From positions 1 to 64,000 of the forward strand of contig NZ_BCYX01000009.1 in NCBI RefSeq assembly GCF_001598415.1: a stretch of DNA of 64,000 nucleotides, given 5' to 3'. Both the position numbers and the translations under genes were made by a program. This DNA is from Sphingomonas mali NBRC 15500. Lineage in GTDB: Bacteria > Pseudomonadota > Alphaproteobacteria > Sphingomonadales > Sphingomonadaceae. Below are positions 60,930 through 64,000 of this stretch, piece after piece (within the stretch, counting starts at the first letter, position 1; each line of letters begins with the position of its first letter). The notes under the pieces were generated by a model, which had not been told where the DNA came from, did no database searches, and saw nothing but the letters and a program-made list of their open reading frames with translations.

Positions 60930-61079
60930 CTCAAGGGACCTCCAAGTGGCTTGCGCCGTACGGTGAAATGCTGCCTTGCGGTTGGAAGTCCCATGGGGCA
61001 GCGGGAAGCGGGCAGATAAGGTCCAAAGATTACCAAGTAAAGACTTTTTGGAACCGATTTTGACGAGCGGAGATGAAAA

Positions 61080-62090
61080 GTGACGATCGTAAGACAGCCG
61101 ACGCGGGCAGGGGTTCGGGACGCAGCAGCGAAGATCGCCGCGATCCTGGCGCCGACGCCACTTTTCACGCATGAAATCAATGGCGTGACGATCGCCTTCA
61201 AAGCGGAGTCGCTGCAGCCGATCGGTGCGTTCAAGCTGCGCGGGGCGTGGCACCGCCTCACCGCGTTGGATGATCATCAGCGGGCGAAAGGCGTGGTGGC
61301 TTTCTCATCGGGCAATCACGCCCAGGGAGTCGCCTGGGCGGCGAAGCGATTGGGCATCCCCGCCACGATCGTAATGCCGTCGGACGCGCCCAAGGCGAAG
61401 CGCGACGGTACGCTGGCGCTAGGGGCGGAAATCGTTCCCTATGATCGCATGAGCGAGGATCGCGTGCGGATCGCCGCGGAACTGGCCGAAGCGCGCGGCG
61501 CGGTGCTGGTGCCGAGCTTCGACGATCCCTGGATCATCGAGGGCCAGGGTAGCGCGGGGATCGAGGCGCGACGGCAGATGGAGGCGATCGGGCTGGGCGA
61601 ACCCAGCCATGTCGTGATTCCCTGCGGCGGCGGCGGGCTCGCCGCGGGAATCGCGCTTGGCCTGACTGAAGCCAGGATTACCGTGGTCGAACCCGAAGGC
61701 TGGGACGATATGCGCCGCAGCCTCGAGGCGAGCTGGATCGAACCGGTCGGCCCCAATCCGCCGCCGACCGCGTGCGACGCCCTACAAACGCCGGTCGTCT
61801 CGCCGCTGACCTTCGAAGTACTGGCACGGCGCGACGCCAAGGGCGTGGCCGTCAGTGAGGCGGAGGTTCGCGCGGCGCAGCGCTGGGCAGCGAGCAAGCT
61901 GCATCTCGTGGTCGAGCCGGGTGGAGCGGTCGGATTGGCGGCGCTGCTCGCCGGCAAGGTGGCCGCCGAGCCTGGCATGCTGGTCATCCTGTCGGGCGGC
62001 AATGTCGACATCGACGCCTATGCCAAGGCACTGGCCCCCGAACCCGCCGAGGCACCGGCTTTCCCGGCGCTGAGCGAAAGCGAATCGTGA
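61080..62090 (+). CDS. Threonine/serine dehydratase-like PLP enzyme
   Basis: A 336-residue fold-type II PLP enzyme of the threonine ammonia-lyase/serine racemase group. PLP lysine in PIGAFKLRGAWHRL, N-loop SSGNHAQGVAWA, glycine loop CGGGGLAAG and SGGNVDID C-terminal serine region are present. There is no ACT domain, so it resembles catabolic rather than biosynthetic forms. Substrate may be L-Thr, L-Ser or a hydroxyaspartate. GTG 61080 follows GGAG. The stop overlaps the following small gene by 4 bases (GTGA). Confidence 0.88.
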   Translation: MTIVRQPTRAGVRDAAAKIAAILAPTPLFTHEINGVTIAFKAESLQPIGAFKLRGAWHRLTALDDHQRAKGVVAFSSGNHAQGVAWAAKRLGIPATIVMPSDAPKAKRDGTLALGAEIVPYDRMSEDRVRIAAELAEARGAVLVPSFDDPWIIEGQGSAGIEARRQMEAIGLGEPSHVVIPCGGGGLAAGIALGLTEARITVVEPEGWDDMRRSLEASWIEPVGPNPPPTACDALQTPVVSPLTFEVLARRDAKGVAVSEAEVRAAQRWAASKLHLVVEPGGAVGLAALLAGKVAAEPGMLVILSGGNVDIDAYAKALAPEPAEAPAFPALSESES

Positions 62091-62254
62091 GCGGCATGCA
62101 GGACATGGCCTATGCCGTCGCGATGATCGCGGCGGCGATCCTGGTCTATTTCGGCGTGCGATTGAGCCTCCGGCCCGACACGCGGACCAAGGGCATGCTA
62201 ATGGTGGTAATGGCGGTGGTGCTGGTGGGGAACGTGCTGGTCTGGACGCTGTAG
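62087..62254 (+). CDS. Small two-helix membrane protein
   Basis: A 55-residue protein with two hydrophobic helices (MAYAVAMIAAAILVYFGVRLS and GMLMVVMAVVLVGNVLVW) joined by a basic loop LRPDTRTK. It starts at GTG 62087, overlapping the dehydratase stop by 4 bases, which supports translation coupling. No recognised family. Function unknown. Confidence 0.6.
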   Translation: MSGMQDMAYAVAMIAAAILVYFGVRLSLRPDTRTKGMLMVVMAVVLVGNVLVWTL

Positions 62255-62315
62255 ATCCAGTCCGGAAGAGACAGGCAGCGCTCGATTCCCCCACAAGCGA
62301 ATTCGCGAGGGAATC

Positions 62316-64000
62316 TCAGCCCACTTCCCGCCTGAGCGCGTCGATCATGCCCGGAACCGCGGTCAGGCGCGCTTCCTCTTCGTCCAGGATCGCGTGGAAC
62401 GCATTGCGCTTGATCGCGGCGACGCGCCCCGGTTTCATCCGTACGCGCGGCGGCAGCGCGGACACGATGATGTCGATCATCCGTTCGGCACCGTGCAGCC
62501 GGCCCCACAGATAGTCGTTTTCCCGATAGGCGCGGCTGAAGAACGCGCCGAAGCTGTTGAACTGGATGCCTTTCAGCGTTGCCTCGGCGCCGCCGGTGCG
62601 GATCGCCGCGGCGTCCTCCGGTGCGATGCGGTCGACCTTGATCGGATCGAATTCGTCGAGCCCTTCGCCCTGGAGCAGCGGCAAGGTCGCAACGTCGAAA
62701 AAGGGGAAGCCGAGATAGCTGAGCAGCAACGGCCGCTTCACGTCCTTGGCCATGCCGGCAAAGGCGTCGGCGAGCTTGGCGTCGGTGTCGTCATCAAGTT
62801 CTTTGAGGTTGAGCGATGCCGCCAGCTTTTCGAGCAATGGCGCGGCGTCGTTGTGCAGGCTGCGCACGTCGCGGCGCAAGGCGAGGTGCGTGTCCGTCCG
62901 CTTGGCCTCGAGATAAGCGGCGAGCGCGTCGTAGATCGCGTCGCGTGCGGCGGTCAGTTGCTCCTCCGATAGATCGTCTTCCAGTTCGGCGAGCCGGCGC
63001 GCGACCAGCCGCAGCCGGCGGATGCGGAAGCCGAGGTCGAACGAGCGCAGGAACAGGATCGCCGATTCGCTGGCTTTGCCGGCAAAAGTCAGCCCGCCAT
63101 CCCTGGCCTGCACTGCCGCTTCGACCGTCTGGCGGATGCGGATCAGGCGGTCGGCCCCGGTCTCGCCACCCACGGCGTGGAGCAGGTTGCTGATCAGGTC
63201 GATGACGCCCGCGACCTTGAGATGGCCGTAAGCAGCATAAGCATAACCCGATTTCGCGGCGGCGGCATTCTGCGCCTTGATGCGCCAGTTCTTGAGCCGC
63301 GTCGCCGTCGGCGAGTCCATGAACAGCGTATAGTCGAACAGGCTTTCGATCTGCGACTCGACCTCGGGCCGGATCGACCGCGTGATCGCGCGCATATTCT
63401 CGATCCGCTGGCTGCGTTCCTGGATTTCCTCGAGATTGTCGCGGATCGGCTGTTGCCGGGGAATTTCGGAGATCGCGCCGATAATCGTCTGGAAAAAGCC
63501 CGGTGAGGGCGCGGCGGTCGTACCGAAATGGAAACCGGCGCCAGGCGAGGGGTCGATATAGATGAACCGCCGATCGATCTCGCGCCGCGCCGGGCGTTCG
63601 CGCAGCGCGTCGATCGCCGGGCGGAACGGCGCGTTGACCAATACCGACCCATCGATCAGCACCGCACTGTCGATCGCGTTGACGGCATATTGCCGTGGCA
63701 GCGCGCGTTCCAGGAACGTCTCGCGCGTCGGCCATGTCATTTCCCGGTCGACCAACACCTTGTCGAGCTCGGCGACGGTGAAGGGTGGGAAGGCGCCGGG
63801 GAAGCTCGACGTGGCGCGGGCGGCAAAGACGAGTTCGGCGGGATCGGCGAACCCGCCCGTGCCGTGATCGGTGAACGGTATGACCAGGCGGTGTTCGGTT
63901 TCCAGCACTTCGGGCGGCGAATTGAGTTCGAGTCGTTCGGGATGGCCGCGGAAATCGGTGACGGTGACGAACAGGTCGAGCGGTTGCCCGGCCGGCAGCA
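62316..64000 (-). CDS. Patatin-like protein (partial, runs off right edge)
   Basis: The C-terminal about 560 residues of a patatin-like phospholipase-related protein with a DUF3376-type C-terminal region. The frame continues to 64000 (...LLPAGQPLDLFVTVTDFRGHPERL), so the N-terminal nucleophile motif lies outside. The catalytic Asp region is DGSVLVNAPFRPAIDALRE. A long helical middle (residues about 180-350 of the visible part) and the segment FFSRAYRENDYLWGRLHGAERMIDI are seen in the large bacterial patatin-related family. Activity on lipids is inferred. Stop at 62316. Confidence 0.85.
   Translation of the reverse strand, partial: LPAGQPLDLFVTVTDFRGHPERLELNSPPEVLETEHRLVIPFTDHGTGGFADPAELVFAARATSSFPGAFPPFTVAELDKVLVDREMTWPTRETFLERALPRQYAVNAIDSAVLIDGSVLVNAPFRPAIDALRERPARREIDRRFIYIDPSPGAGFHFGTTAAPSPGFFQTIIGAISEIPRQQPIRDNLEEIQERSQRIENMRAITRSIRPEVESQIESLFDYTLFMDSPTATRLKNWRIKAQNAAAAKSGYAYAAYGHLKVAGVIDLISNLLHAVGGETGADRLIRIRQTVEAAVQARDGGLTFAGKASESAILFLRSFDLGFRIRRLRLVARRLAELEDDLSEEQLTAARDAIYDALAAYLEAKRTDTHLALRRDVRSLHNDAAPLLEKLAASLNLKELDDDTDAKLADAFAGMAKDVKRPLLLSYLGFPFFDVATLPLLQGEGLDEFDPIKVDRIAPEDAAAIRTGGAEATLKGIQFNSFGAFFSRAYRENDYLWGRLHGAERMIDIIVSALPPRVRMKPGRVAAIKRNAFHAILDEEEARLTAVPGMIDALRREVG

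Noticed and set aside
1-64000. CRISPR array, prophage or integron
   Set aside because: No regularly spaced direct repeats, integrase, phage structural gene or attC-like array was seen. The repeats present are inverted hairpins at gene boundaries.

Overview
The window is GC-rich (visibly about 65% G+C), densely packed DNA from an alphaproteobacterium, most likely Sphingomonas or a close sphingomonad. The indications are gene content: a complete exosortase A (XrtA) exopolysaccharide locus, a PopZ/DUF2497 gene next to a TolC-type exporter, a CecR-like regulator with an HlyD/DHA2/OMF efflux system, and a polyamine pair (ornithine decarboxylase plus a deoxyhypusine-synthase-like enzyme). Short foldback and REP-like repeats of the kind common in sphingomonad intergenic regions recur through the window. 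No ribosomal RNA, phage, transposase or CRISPR array was seen. One tRNA (Cys) is present.

Layout. 0-7.2 kb: GH92 glycosidase, DUF427, GFA and RcnB-like small proteins, a ChrA/DUF3147 operon and a PAP2 phosphatase. 7.35-8.46 kb: an AT-richer FRG-domain gene, probably acquired. 8.5-15.8 kb: UvrD/PcrA helicase, methyltransferase, amidohydrolase, an intergenic region with two tandem related structured RNA candidates on the minus strand, and an MHS-type transporter. 16-17.6 kb: PiT phosphate transporter. 17.7-22.8 kb: a CecR-like repressor with a perfect 16-bp palindrome, followed by HlyD adaptor, DHA2 permease and outer-membrane factor; a 268-bp foldback element lies between permease and OMF. 23.3-27.6 kb: EAL protein, TPR histidine kinase and single-domain response regulator. 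27.6-38.6 kb: aldo/keto reductase, tRNA-Cys, PCMT-like, TolC, PopZ, S9 peptidase, CitE-like lyase, thiolase, esterase, thioredoxin reductase, SnoaL-like protein.

38.6-56.1 kb is the XrtA locus. A leftward arm (ACP, two hydrolases) and a rightward arm (acyl-CoA ligase, PLP decarboxylase, then Wza-like, Wzz-like, tyrosine kinase, outer-membrane protein, ATPase, deacetylase, FemAB, glycosyltransferase, exosortase A-EpsI fusion, amidotransferase) diverge around a REP pair. Most genes of the rightward arm overlap by 1-4 bases, suggesting one coupled transcript for an exported polysaccharide and for anchoring PEP-CTERM proteins. No PEP-CTERM substrate was recognised inside the window.

56.1-64 kb: Myb-like small protein with MAPEG, HxlR/SDR divergent pair, a tautomerase with an in-frame stop, the polyamine genes, a threonine-dehydratase-like enzyme with a small membrane protein, and a patatin-like protein running off the right edge.

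The strongest candidates for something undescribed are the two tandem structured RNAs (about 13.88-14.24 kb) and the foldback element at 21.09-21.36 kb. All assignments come from reading the sequence and family knowledge; no search was run.
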